From contig SVEG01000015.1 of the NCBI GenBank assembly GCA_015057505.1, positions 1 to 64,000 on the forward strand: DNA of 64,000 nucleotides, given 5' to 3'. This stretch comes from Lachnospiraceae bacterium. GTDB lineage: Bacteria > Bacillota > Clostridia > Lachnospirales > Lachnospiraceae. The notes beneath the pieces are model-generated. The model ran no database searches. It saw only the letters and a list, made by a program, of their open reading frames with translations, and was not told the DNA's origin. Below are positions 50,935-61,500 of the stretch, one piece after another (within the stretch, counting starts at the first letter, position 1; each line of letters begins with the position of its first letter). The translations under genes were made by a program, and so were the position numbers.

Positions 50935-51841
50935 GCTTCTTCACCTCCTCAACTTCGTTAGTATGCATGTAGCCCTTCATAATTGCAAATACCAATGCAA
51001 TTAATACACCTACAAACGCGAAATAAATCCAACCTAATGCCGCACCGTAACCAAATTCCAAGTTACCAAAACCATATGTGCTGATATAAGAAAGCATCTG
51101 ATTATCAATATCTACGAATGTTGTAACCAAAGTATATACAAGGTTCAACAACATCATCGGTGAAATCATCGGAATAGTAATCTTCCAGAAAATCTCCCAC
51201 TCAGTAGCACCATCAATCTTAGCTGCTTCATATAAAGCAGGAGAAATACTCTGAAGACCCGATAAGAACAATAAAATCTGAACACCACTGTCCCATAATA
51301 CCTGTACGATGATACCGAATACTGTCTGTACAGCGTTAACGATATCTGCTCCAAAATAGTTAAGAATGTTATAAGGTATTATTTTACCGTCCATGATTGA
51401 CAAAACCGCTCTGTCAACACCCTGAATTCTGAGCTGTTGCATAACAACACCTGCACCAAGAAGGAACGGAATAAAGAAAATTACACGAAACATACCTCTA
51501 CATACAATTTTCTTATTAAGCAAAATCGCAATTATAAGCGCAAATACAATCGTAAGAGGGAACTTTAATACCGTATTTCCTACAACATCCAAAAACATCG
51601 GCACAAAGTTATTATCAACAATGAATGCATATTTATAATGTTCAATTCCTACAAACTTAAGGTCAAATCCAACAATACTCGCAATATCACTAAAGCTTAA
51701 TACAAAAGATGTACAAACCGGATAAATAAAGAATGCAATCATACCAATTATATAGGGTGACACGAAAAACAAACCCTTAAATTGATCTCTTTGACGAAGC
51801 GTTAAGCGCAATCTCTTCTTAGACTTCAACTGCTTCTCCAT
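50876..51841 (-). CDS. carbohydrate ABC permease, CUT1 type, first of pair 2
   Basis: 321 residues, six helices, with the ATPase-contact loop Y-E-A-A-K-I-D-G-A-T near 205-214. Its ATG overlaps the stop of the DUF5696-type gene (TAATG), showing translational coupling. The C-terminus is basic and runs into the next gene's overlap. Confidence 0.9.
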   Translation of the reverse strand: MEKQLKSKKRLRLTLRQRDQFKGLFFVSPYIIGMIAFFIYPVCTSFVLSFSDIASIVGFDLKFVGIEHYKYAFIVDNNFVPMFLDVVGNTVLKFPLTIVFALIIAILLNKKIVCRGMFRVIFFIPFLLGAGVVMQQLRIQGVDRAVLSIMDGKIIPYNILNYFGADIVNAVQTVFGIIVQVLWDSGVQILLFLSGLQSISPALYEAAKIDGATEWEIFWKITIPMISPMMLLNLVYTLVTTFVDIDNQMLSYISTYGFGNLEFGYGAALGWIYFAFVGVLIALVFAIMKGYMHTNEVEEVKKRGHKSRRILTIETNKKRRY

Positions 51842-54225
51842 TATTTTGCCTCCTTCCCGATAATGGTGTAACCAATAGCGGGTATGGTGACACCATCTAT
51901 TATAACCTCTTCTGTTGAATAATTCAAGTAAATTATTTTACCGTTAGAATACTCCACACGTCTGATATCTTCTCCAAGCACCTCATGTGATACCATTTGT
52001 TCTCCATATGTATCACCAAAATTCTCATTGAACTCTTTGTAAGTAGCAACTACTCTATCTTTCCAATAAGAATAAGTTGATGTAAACAGGAAATTATAAC
52101 CGGTATCCTTGAGCTTTAATGCATTTTCATACGTCAAATAGAAATACGGTAATGCTCCAAATTCAATCCATTCAAGTTTCTGAACATCAAGATCATATGT
52201 AAGATTACCTGTCTCATAAACACCTGATGCATACGGAATCATACCGGAAATAACCATCTGAACAAACGGAACGGCATAATCAGTAATTGTAAGTCCATAT
52301 GTTGTTATCGGAACATCATACAGGAAATCCGCATTACCATACAAGTATCTGTTTGCTCCCGTAGCAGCAGTTTCTTTTCCTGCAACCTGTGTTTCAGCGA
52401 GAATTCTCTTCCACGTATTAATTGTATCCATTCTGGTAACGATATTCTCTATTTCTTTACCGTCAGCATCTTTGGTAAATGTCACTGTTTCCTCGTTATA
52501 ATCATCGTACACCACCTCACCAAACCATGTATAGCCGACTCCGATATTTGAATACGATTTAATCTTATCAAGAAAATCCATAGCCTTTTTTTCAACAACT
52601 GACGGACTCAATGCGTAATACGAATCTGTATATTCCGACGAAAGCGGTTTACTTACACCTGTATATACTACATCGGAAACTGCTGAAAAACCGCCTTCTT
52701 CTTCATCTGCAAATATGAAGTTATTTGCAAGAAATACGCTAAAGTTCTGCTTATCCGCAAGATAATCATTCAAATTCGCAAGGCCTTTCTTGCCTCCGAT
52801 TTGATTTGCCACCGGCCAATATGTCGGAGCATCTTCATCATTTTTAATCCAATGTTGCAACACTACTTTACCTGCTTCGATACCTTCTGCCTGTAATTCA
52901 TTCAACATCTGCTCAATGTTTTCAAAAGTAGTCATCGGAACATATTTATCAAAAACAAGCTGTCTCTCTGTAACACCCATCATAAAAGACAATGCCAAAG
53001 GATACTTCTCTCCATCTTCAATGCTGTCAACCAATTCACCGTTCTCAATAAGATATTCACGGTATGCATTAGCCATTCCGCTGTAGCTGGCTTCATCATC
53101 ATTCAGGAAGAAATATCTTACCTCTCTCTCTCCTGCAAGAATCTGCTTGTCAATACGTGTAATATCTCGTCCGCCGGAAGTAACTCCGACCTCTGTTGTT
53201 ACATTGAACTGACTTACATCAAACAGATTTCTGATATGTAAATCAAAGTAAATTCTGTTTAAATTAACATTATTACAGCCCGAAGGTTCACATGTAATAC
53301 CTGAAATCTCATCACATGCAGTAACTACGGCAAGAAATGCATTATCAGCATGCTTTACACCAAATACAGGCATTGCAGCCGTGTAACGCTCATATTCATC
53401 CGTAGCCAACCAATAATCTAGAGAAATCTTGTTAGTTGTATATGCCTTCCATGTACCCTTCTTAACACTCTGAACACGATTTTCTGCGTTATTAAATAAT
53501 GTTACGGCACCACATCCGTCCGGATAGAACATATATCCTTCTTTCTCTACATTGGCAGCTCCAAAGAACGGAAGAACAGAAATCGTATTAATAATGTATC
53601 TTGTCTCTTCCACTATCTTATCAGCCGGAACACGTACAACAAACTGTCCATCCTCAAGTACATATTCTACCGTTACATAAATACCTTTAACAGTAAAACC
53701 ATACTCTACCGATACACCATTCTCAATATTAGTTACAATACGATAATCACAATCGCCTGCATGATTAAGCTCCGTTGACATACCGTCACGTTGCTTCATA
53801 TCATTAAAAGTAATAAGAATGGATGAACTCATCTTATACTTCCACAACTCATTGGACCTGCGAAAATCCGCGTAAACATCCCCGTCTACAGCGCCCTTCC
53901 ATGTATGATTTGAAGCTTTATCCACAACCTGTACTGTCAAATGATCATAATCAAAATATAATTCTAATTTATCATCACTTGCAATCAGCTGATAATTATA
54001 TTCCTGAGCAAAGACCTCCGCCGGATTATGTGTAGCCTCTCTAGCTACATAATCTTTATAATTAACGGCAGTGCCGGCTGCATTACGCTTTGCAATCTGA
54101 ATACTGATAACACCCCATATTACAAAGATAATAGCAATTGCAAAAATAATCAGCGTTCCCATCCGCTCTTTAAAATACCTTTTAATATTCTCTTTTGTAA
54201 AGGCACTTTTTATTTTCCTTAACAT
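51841..54225 (-). CDS. DUF5696-type membrane-anchored protein
   Basis: 794 residues. One N-terminal membrane helix (about 24-44), then a large outside domain. The first half is beta-rich (about 75-350); the second half (about 400-690) looks like a TIM-barrel glycosidase fold, with W-I-K-N-D-E-D near 465 and Y-T-W-F-G-E near 560. The family is recognised by its place between sugar transport genes and not by biochemistry; a surface glycan-processing or presenting role is inferred. Operon position between the Yip1 protein and permease pair 2. Confidence 0.65.
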   Translation of the reverse strand: MLRKIKSAFTKENIKRYFKERMGTLIIFAIAIIFVIWGVISIQIAKRNAAGTAVNYKDYVAREATHNPAEVFAQEYNYQLIASDDKLELYFDYDHLTVQVVDKASNHTWKGAVDGDVYADFRRSNELWKYKMSSSILITFNDMKQRDGMSTELNHAGDCDYRIVTNIENGVSVEYGFTVKGIYVTVEYVLEDGQFVVRVPADKIVEETRYIINTISVLPFFGAANVEKEGYMFYPDGCGAVTLFNNAENRVQSVKKGTWKAYTTNKISLDYWLATDEYERYTAAMPVFGVKHADNAFLAVVTACDEISGITCEPSGCNNVNLNRIYFDLHIRNLFDVSQFNVTTEVGVTSGGRDITRIDKQILAGEREVRYFFLNDDEASYSGMANAYREYLIENGELVDSIEDGEKYPLALSFMMGVTERQLVFDKYVPMTTFENIEQMLNELQAEGIEAGKVVLQHWIKNDEDAPTYWPVANQIGGKKGLANLNDYLADKQNFSVFLANNFIFADEEEGGFSAVSDVVYTGVSKPLSSEYTDSYYALSPSVVEKKAMDFLDKIKSYSNIGVGYTWFGEVVYDDYNEETVTFTKDADGKEIENIVTRMDTINTWKRILAETQVAGKETAATGANRYLYGNADFLYDVPITTYGLTITDYAVPFVQMVISGMIPYASGVYETGNLTYDLDVQKLEWIEFGALPYFYLTYENALKLKDTGYNFLFTSTYSYWKDRVVATYKEFNENFGDTYGEQMVSHEVLGEDIRRVEYSNGKIIYLNYSTEEVIIDGVTIPAIGYTIIGKEAK

Positions 54226-54270
54226 AATATCTCCTTTCTGCAGTATATTATTATCCTAAAGTCAGCTCTG

Positions 54271-56460
54271 TCACATCAAACTCATCATTAGCTCATCGTA
54301 AATGCCTGAAATGAACTGGATAAGTCTTGCAACAAGAACGTAGCAAAGAAGAAGTACAATCCAAAGCATAATTATAACAAACACTATAATAAGTAACGAC
54401 TTTATTGTCTTTCCTAATGAATAACCGTTAAGTATCCACAAACTTAGGAAAAGGATAATAAACATCCAAATAAAACTTGCTGCAGAGAATACACCGTACC
54501 ATGATGCCTGTGACTTTGACAATACATTTGACAAGAACATCAATGGTAAATTAATAATTATATACGGTACATAACCTAATGCTGTTGTAAAGAAAATTTC
54601 CTTTATCTTTGTCTCACCGTCAGAAATACTTGTTACCATGAAGGATGCCGGTATCCATGATATAGGAATGATGAAAAGTTTAACCGCTTCAAACACAACA
54701 TTGGCATCTGTCAACTCAATTGAAGCCAACGGATAATGTACAATATAAATATACATGATTCTTACAACATATGCTGAAATAAGAATAATCCACGGCACTA
54801 CCATATTCAAACGTTTCTTGTTATAACGGATAGCTTCCATTGCATCAACCGGATGAACAAGAACATTATAAGCAAAAAGCAGTCCCTGACCTATACTCAT
54901 CTTCTTGGTCTTATCCGACATAAAATTCCATGTAGCTTTCTTTGCAGCCCTAAATGAATACTTAAAGAACATATATGCTGCAACCAAAATAAGTATAATA
55001 ATCAATATTATCAGGAAGAAATTATCCTGTAAAATCTGATATTTGTACTCATCAAAAGCCTTGGTATAAATATCACGGTCATTAGCATTCTTACTCTCTT
55101 CCATAGCGAGCTCATATTCGCCCATCTTGAAGTATGAGTTAGCAATACCAGCATGTGCAAGAACATAGTTCTCATCCATGGATAATACCTTATTCCATAA
55201 TTCAAAAGATAAATCATAATCACCGTTTTCATATGCTGTAGTCGCACTCTGAACAGTAAGAATAAACTCTGTAGGTTCAAATACCTGAATATTACTATTA
55301 AGACGGTCAACTACATAAATTAAACCTTTACTGTTAACGGCAATTGACGCAGGTCTTGAAAATGTTCCGACACTCTCGCCAAGCCCACCAAATGCACAAA
55401 GCATGTTACCGTTCTGGTCATATTGATAAATCTTACCGCCCTGCTGTTCTACCGCAGAAACTATACCATTTGAGTCAACTGTTACATCCGCAAAAACAGG
55501 CTCAATATAATTACCTTCATCATCGAAATATTCACCGAATTTGAATGAATTACCTGCTACAACGGCTTTTAAAATTTTATTGTTAATGAAATCCTTAATA
55601 GGGTTTGAAATCGAATTACCGACTGTTCTGTACTTACGATATATATTATTACCGATTGAGTTAAGTACTTTGATTTCACCCTCCATACGCTCCATACTCG
55701 TCGAATAAATCAGACCATTGTCGCCAAGATCAACATTAATAAATGAGGAAGCCGTTCTTCTTGTTGCGAAAAGCTTCTGTGAATCAGATGCGAACATACG
55801 TACTAACACATCGGTAAGACTATAACCGATATTGGTCTGTCCAAAAAGTCCTCTAAATCCGTTGTTACCATCAATTGCCATGATATTCTCACCACGGACA
55901 ACATAAAGCAAACCGGTAGGGCTAACTACAAGCTTGGAAGGATTGAAAACTGTTCCGTTTACAAGTTCATCCTCGGGATTAAAAAAGCTCTCAACGAATG
56001 TACCGTCATTAGAAAGATGTACTATTCTCTTATTTCCCGTATCAGCTATGTAAATATCACCGTCAGCATCTACGAAAAGACCTTCGGGTGCTGCAAATGA
56101 TACACCATCAGCTTCTGTATAAACGGCTATTGTCTCACCTTCGGGGCTCATTATTACGATACGGTTATAACCGGTATCGGCAATATAAAGATTATCATTT
56201 TTATCAATGTCAATATCCTGAGGATTCTTAAAATAATTCTGTCTGTCACTCTTAAAGAAACCTCTGAGGTTATTGATTTCATCTATCGCCACATAAGCCT
56301 TAGGAATAGGCATACGGCTGTTTGAATCAGCTGTTACATAGTCTGTTCCATCCGCGGTTGCGGCAAAAACTGCGCCTGCACTCGTCTGTAAAAGCATCAA
56401 AGCGGCTATAAAAGTAACTAAGATTTTTTTCAAACGAAATTTAATATTTGAAGCAGTCAA
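54271..56460 (-). CDS. NHL beta-propeller / TPR / Yip1 membrane protein
   Basis: 729 residues. Signal peptide (1-33); NHL propeller (about 60-415) with repeated I-D-K-N-D-N-L-Y-I-A-D-T-G-Y-N-R-I type blades; TPR pair (about 418-475); membrane helix (about 488-506); Yip1-type domain with five helices (about 540-720). The propeller faces outward and the Yip1 part spans the membrane. The combination is seen next to sugar ABC transporters; it may organise the transport complex or sense substrate. Preceded by the hairpin at 56487-56527. Confidence 0.8.
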   Translation of the reverse strand: MTASNIKFRLKKILVTFIAALMLLQTSAGAVFAATADGTDYVTADSNSRMPIPKAYVAIDEINNLRGFFKSDRQNYFKNPQDIDIDKNDNLYIADTGYNRIVIMSPEGETIAVYTEADGVSFAAPEGLFVDADGDIYIADTGNKRIVHLSNDGTFVESFFNPEDELVNGTVFNPSKLVVSPTGLLYVVRGENIMAIDGNNGFRGLFGQTNIGYSLTDVLVRMFASDSQKLFATRRTASSFINVDLGDNGLIYSTSMERMEGEIKVLNSIGNNIYRKYRTVGNSISNPIKDFINNKILKAVVAGNSFKFGEYFDDEGNYIEPVFADVTVDSNGIVSAVEQQGGKIYQYDQNGNMLCAFGGLGESVGTFSRPASIAVNSKGLIYVVDRLNSNIQVFEPTEFILTVQSATTAYENGDYDLSFELWNKVLSMDENYVLAHAGIANSYFKMGEYELAMEESKNANDRDIYTKAFDEYKYQILQDNFFLIILIIILILVAAYMFFKYSFRAAKKATWNFMSDKTKKMSIGQGLLFAYNVLVHPVDAMEAIRYNKKRLNMVVPWIILISAYVVRIMYIYIVHYPLASIELTDANVVFEAVKLFIIPISWIPASFMVTSISDGETKIKEIFFTTALGYVPYIIINLPLMFLSNVLSKSQASWYGVFSAASFIWMFIILFLSLWILNGYSLGKTIKSLLIIVFVIIMLWIVLLLCYVLVARLIQFISGIYDELMMSLM

Positions 56461-56486
56461 CTTGATTCCTCCTTTTTTAACTTAAT

Positions 56487-56527
56487 GGGAAACTATGTTT
56501 CCAAAAAGTTCGCTTCGCAAACTCTTT
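56487..56527 (-). repeat. dispersed bipartite hairpin, copy 3
   Basis: AAAGAGTTTGC-GAA-GCGAACTTTTT, then GGAAAC-ATA-GTTTCC, on the minus strand after the permease at 56546. Same two-hairpin plan as copies at 9693 and 28450. Confidence 0.72.
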
Positions 56528-56545
56528 AAATATTGAATGAATATA

Positions 56546-57427
56546 TTAACCTTTAATACCTGAGTATGTCATTGTCTCCATAACCTTACCCTGCATTACC
56601 GTAAAGATTACGATTGTAGGAAGCGTCATGATAAACGTAGCCGCTGAAACGGCACCTGCTCTACCGATAGAAGCTGTAGCAGCACCACCGGCAATTGTCT
56701 GCAATGCGAGAGGCAACGTCTTCATAGCCTGGCTTGTAATATAAATCAAAGGTGAAAAATAATCATTCCAGTTATTTACGAAGGAGAATACGATAAGTGT
56801 CGACCAAGCCGGTGCCAACGCAGGCATAACCAGCTTGAGGAAAATTCTCAATTCACCTGAACCGTCAATTCTTGCTGCCTCAATAAGTTCATCCGGATAC
56901 TGCTCAGTAAACTGTTTCATAAGGAAGAAGTTATAGGCAACTGCTATACTCGGGAGTATCAACGCCCAATATGTATCAATAAGTCCCAAGCTGTTAACTA
57001 CCATGTAACTGGGAATCTTCGTAACGTGCGGAGAGAACATCAACGCCATAAGAATGAAGTTGAAGATTGTCTTTGCCCCCGGAGGCTTAAACTTAACAAG
57101 TGAATAAGCACCGATTGCTGAAACAATAACCGTAGCCGCTACGATTGCAATTGTAATAATTACACTGTTAAATGCGTATCTTACGAACGGAACTGTCGAA
57201 CTGTTAAGTGAAACAAGCAAATCTGCAAAGTTCTGTGTCGTAGGCTTACGTACTATGAATGTCGGTGGATAGAGGAACAATTCATCCAAAGGCTTGAACG
57301 CTGTATTAACAAGATATACAAGAGGAAGTGCCGTAAAGCAAACCAAAAGAATCATTACTGTATACAGCGCGATATTGGCGAATGTAATATGAATCCACTG
57401 ACCTTTAAACCATCTTAATTTAATCAT
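56546..57427 (-). CDS. carbohydrate ABC permease, MalG type (pair 1)
   Basis: 293 residues with six helices; E-A-A-R-I-D-G-S-G near 193-201 is the ATPase-docking loop. Twenty nucleotides follow the MalF-type gene. No ATPase gene lies in the locus, which is common for CUT1 systems that share one MsmK/UgpC-like ATPase. Confidence 0.92.
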   Translation of the reverse strand: MIKLRWFKGQWIHITFANIALYTVMILLVCFTALPLVYLVNTAFKPLDELFLYPPTFIVRKPTTQNFADLLVSLNSSTVPFVRYAFNSVIITIAIVAATVIVSAIGAYSLVKFKPPGAKTIFNFILMALMFSPHVTKIPSYMVVNSLGLIDTYWALILPSIAVAYNFFLMKQFTEQYPDELIEAARIDGSGELRIFLKLVMPALAPAWSTLIVFSFVNNWNDYFSPLIYITSQAMKTLPLALQTIAGGAATASIGRAGAVSAATFIMTLPTIVIFTVMQGKVMETMTYSGIKG

Positions 57428-57447
57428 TATAGATTCCCTCCTTCGCC

Positions 57448-58395
57448 TTATTCATCCTTTGAAGAGAGCATTTTCATAACTACTCTACCCAAAACAAATG
57501 TCATAACAAATAATACTACTGCAACTGCTGATGCGTAACCCATCTGGAAACGCATGAACGCGTAATCGTAAAGATGCGCAACAATCGTATGACCTGCGTA
57601 CTGCGGGCTCGGCATACCTGCAACCTGAGTTGCAATCTCGAATACACCGAAGGAACTAACGATTGAGTTGATGGCACCAAACAATAACTGCGGTTTCATT
57701 GAAGGAAGTGTTATATAAAACAATTCCTGGAATTTATTCTTAACACCGTCGATTGCACCCGCTTCATAAAGTGATGAATCAACGTTCTGTAAACCTGCAA
57801 GGAATACGAGGAAACCTGTACCCATACTCATCCACAACTGAATAATGATAATAACTGTCATAATGTAGTTAGGGTCGGTATTCCATAGAATCGGTTGATC
57901 AATAAGTCCCATATTGATAAGGAAGTGATTGATGTAACCCTGACGATCACTGGCAAAAGCAACCATCCAAACTGTTGTCATGGCGATACCTGACGTAATA
58001 GAAGGTGCATAGAAAGCCAATGCAAAAATTCTTTTTGCTTTCAACTGGTTGATAACCCACGCAGCAAAGAAGGACATAAGGTAACCTGTAGGTCCCACTA
58101 TAATAGAGAAGGTAAGTGTATTACCTATAGCTGTGATGAATACAGAGTCATCAAGGAATAACAATCTGTAGTTATCAACACCTGCCCATGTCGCACTCTG
58201 CAACATGTTGAAATTGGTAAAGCTTAAATAAAATGCATAGCCTACCGGAATAACTGTAAATAACGTAAAAAGAATTATGAAAGGTGCTAAAAAGAGATAT
58301 CCGATTGCATTTTTCTTTATGAATCTCACAAAACGCTCTTTTAAGCTTTTCTTCGGTCTTTGTACGGTCGAGTCGAATGTTAACTCATTGTTCAT
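57448..58395 (-). CDS. carbohydrate ABC permease, MalF type (pair 1)
   Basis: 315 residues from the ATG at 58395, six to seven helices, with Y-E-A-G-A-I-D-G-V-K near 210 as docking loop. The start is uncertain: the frame is open to a TTG at 58458, an AAGGAG lies 33 nt before the ATG, and no close ribosome site is seen. The extension would overlap a conserved-looking hairpin, so the ATG is preferred. Confidence 0.85.
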   Translation of the reverse strand: MNNELTFDSTVQRPKKSLKERFVRFIKKNAIGYLFLAPFIILFTLFTVIPVGYAFYLSFTNFNMLQSATWAGVDNYRLLFLDDSVFITAIGNTLTFSIIVGPTGYLMSFFAAWVINQLKAKRIFALAFYAPSITSGIAMTTVWMVAFASDRQGYINHFLINMGLIDQPILWNTDPNYIMTVIIIIQLWMSMGTGFLVFLAGLQNVDSSLYEAGAIDGVKNKFQELFYITLPSMKPQLLFGAINSIVSSFGVFEIATQVAGMPSPQYAGHTIVAHLYDYAFMRFQMGYASAVAVVLFVMTFVLGRVVMKMLSSKDE

Positions 58396-58476
58396 AATCT
58401 TATTCGCAAGCCGTAAACTGCTTACGTGCTCCTTTCCCCGAGATTCTCTATGTGGCAACGTCTGTTGTCACGTTAT

Positions 58477-58508
58477 ATTACTGCCATCGCCGAAGCTCCG
58501 GCAGTAAT
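58477..58508 (-). terminator. intercistronic hairpin after the large binding protein
   Basis: ATTACTGCC with 14-nt loop and GGCAGTAAT, ten bases past the stop at 58519, without a T-run. Such hairpins often stabilise binding-protein mRNA and lower permease expression. Confidence 0.6.
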
Positions 58509-58518
58509 CATGCTTATC

Positions 58519-61500
58519 TTATTCTTCTGGTACGACAAAACCGTATTCTTCATTCTTCATACGAAGCTCACGATTGATTTCCTTTACAGCACCTTCAAGT
58601 GCTTCTCTGACGTCTCCACCACTGACAACAACCGCTGTCCAAGCATTGGTAAGGTGACGTGCAACGTACTGTCCACCGAGTACGAAAGGAACTTCTCTTG
58701 TCCACTCCCAACTCTGCTGGATAACTTCGATATCCTCTGCATCCCAGTCAAGACTTAAGAAAGCCTCTTTGTTAGCTGTATTCCAACGTGCAGATGCACC
58801 CTGAAGGGCCTCAACTTCACTTGCGTAAAGTTTTTGAACCTCAGCGCTGGTCCACCATTCGATAAATGCCCAGCTTGCCTCAGGTTTTGTACTCTGCTTA
58901 AGAATAATATCACATGTCTGTGCAACCGCGCCTGCTGTTCTGTCAACATATGTATACTCTTTACCGTCCTCATCTACTGCTGTCTTCTCAACACCGGGGA
59001 GAAGTGAAATAGCCCATTTGCCGGCAAGCTCAGGTGCCGCAACACAAAGCTGCAAATAAGTAGTAAATGATCCAACACCAATAGGCATAACACCGTCTCT
59101 GAAACGATTATAGAAGTTAGCAGTCTCATCTACATCGTAGTGTGTAAAGAGCTCTGTATACTCCTTGAAAGCAATATATGCTTCAGGAGTATCAAATGCT
59201 GTCTTCATACCGTTTTCCGTATAATAATCTCCACCATTTTGGAAAAGAATCTGTGTAAAGTCTCGTGCAAAATAGAACTCAAGACCATTCTGATAAAGAA
59301 CAGGCATTACATAATCGTATAGCTCCTGTCTTGTATCGGGCACGTTAATTCCGAGAGCAGACAGGATGTCTTTTCTATAGAATAAAACGTTAATATCCAT
59401 TGTCTCCGGTAAAGCATAAATGCCACCGTTATATGTATAAACATCAAAAATAGCTTCTACGAATCTTTCTTTAATTTCATTAAAGCCTTTAACCTCGTAT
59501 GCACCGCGACCACTGGGCGACTCAATTGTGTAACCTTCAAACTGTGATAAATCGTATACCGCATCACGGATAGCGAACTCACCGGGCGATGAAATATCTA
59601 CACCCATTGCAACGTCGGGAGCTTTTTTCGATGTAATTGCAAGCATAAGTGCATTTACGCTACCTGCAGAAAGCTGGTTGGCAGGAACAACGTTAACATC
59701 GATTGAAATACCGGTGTAGGGGGTGAAGCTTTCATCGGCAAGCTCTTTAATAAGCTCTGCCCACTCTGTACCTCTTGCTACCCACACATTGATTGTCTCT
59801 GTAATAACAACGTCATCATCCAAAACACCACCGACATTGTCATAGTCTTTTGTAAAGGAGGATGTAAAATCACACCAAACTGTATACATGCTTGAGAAGA
59901 TGTTTGACTTCTCGTTTTTCCATTTTGCACTTTCAGGTCCAACATAGAAATAATCAACAAGCAATCTACCTTCCTGAAGTGTCTGATAATATGTACTTAA
60001 GCTTTCCTGTGCGTTACCAAGGTCATTAAAACGCTTGGCAATGATAAAAGGATCTTCCGCAAGTTCCTTAAGCTGGTCTCTTAATGTAAGGAACTGGTTC
60101 GCCATAGCCGGAAGCTTATCACAATGTTCCTTAAGATAAGCATATTTCCACTCAAGGCTCGCAACCACTTCTTTAAACTGCGCCTCAAGTCCCGGAATAA
60201 TCTTAAAGAATCGATAATCGTAATTAGGGTCGGGGCTACTGCCTGCAACGAGTGTAATATTAAGAACCATATCCGAAAGAGTTGCTATATCCTCTTCGAG
60301 AGATTCAACAATCGCTGAAAGATCGCCGAACTTAACCGTCATAGACATTGTATGTGTTCCTGCTTCGAGATAAACAACATACGGATTACCTTCCTTATCG
60401 GCAAGTGTCTCAAGTTGCCACTTTGTTCCCGTAAAAGGAAACTCATATTCAAGAAACTCTTTATAAGGAACTTCTCCGTCAATCTCAATCTGTCTGTAAG
60501 CTGACAAACCATCGTTCCACTGTTGTGAATAACGTACACCTATTTTGTAAAGTCCGCTCTCTGCAACATCAAACTGCCATGTAATGGTCTGATTGCCATA
60601 TCTCCATCTGGAACCACCCATAACATTAAGGAGACGACATGCAAGTGCTCTGGGCCTTACAGTAGGATTGGTGTTAGACTCACGGCGAAGTGTAGGGTCA
60701 TTCTTTTCAAGCGTCTCGGTCTCTGCCTGGAACTCAAGCGTCTTCACATTTACTTCCTTATAACCCTTAGCCATATACTCTGCGTAAACTGTTGCATAAT
60801 CTGCAACATCCGACGGAACAACAAGTCTGATACCGGCAATTGCCATATCTGTCCTATTATATGCGAGTCTTATTGTGTGCTTACCTTTTTCAAGTAAAAA
60901 CTTAGGGGGTTGAACAATAAGTCCTGCACCATCAATGACCTTCTGAGTTCTCCAGCCCGGAATTGCAACCTGTGAAGGTCTTGTCTGGTCACCAAGGCTG
61001 TTAATAACTGGTTCTCCTTCATCTTTAAAATAACGATAGAAGGTAAGGTCGCCCGCTTCTGTAAACGGATATGTACCGTCTATGTATAATTCTCTCTGTC
61101 CGTTACTTGAATTACCGGATGTGAGATAATAGTCCACTTCAATCTGATAAAGAGCATCTGACGGAACATAAATATCAAATTCTATGTAATCATAATCAGA
61201 TGTCCAAACAAACGCATCTTTGCCTTCATAACTTGACAAAACAATTTTCTGCTCTTTTGTCTTAATCTCCGGACACTCACCGCCACATTCAGGACATGAA
61301 TAATGTCCTGCCGCATTTCTGCTCATGTTGCCCGCGCCCGATGATTTGCCGCAATCGTCACACGTTACATATTTATATAGTACGTGTGTTGTTGTAGCAG
61401 TCAGCTTAACTTCTATATCCTCTGTTGCGTTATTAGCTGCCGCGTACTGTTCCAAAAGTTCGGAATAATCCGGAATTGTATTCAAATCCAGATAGTCACC

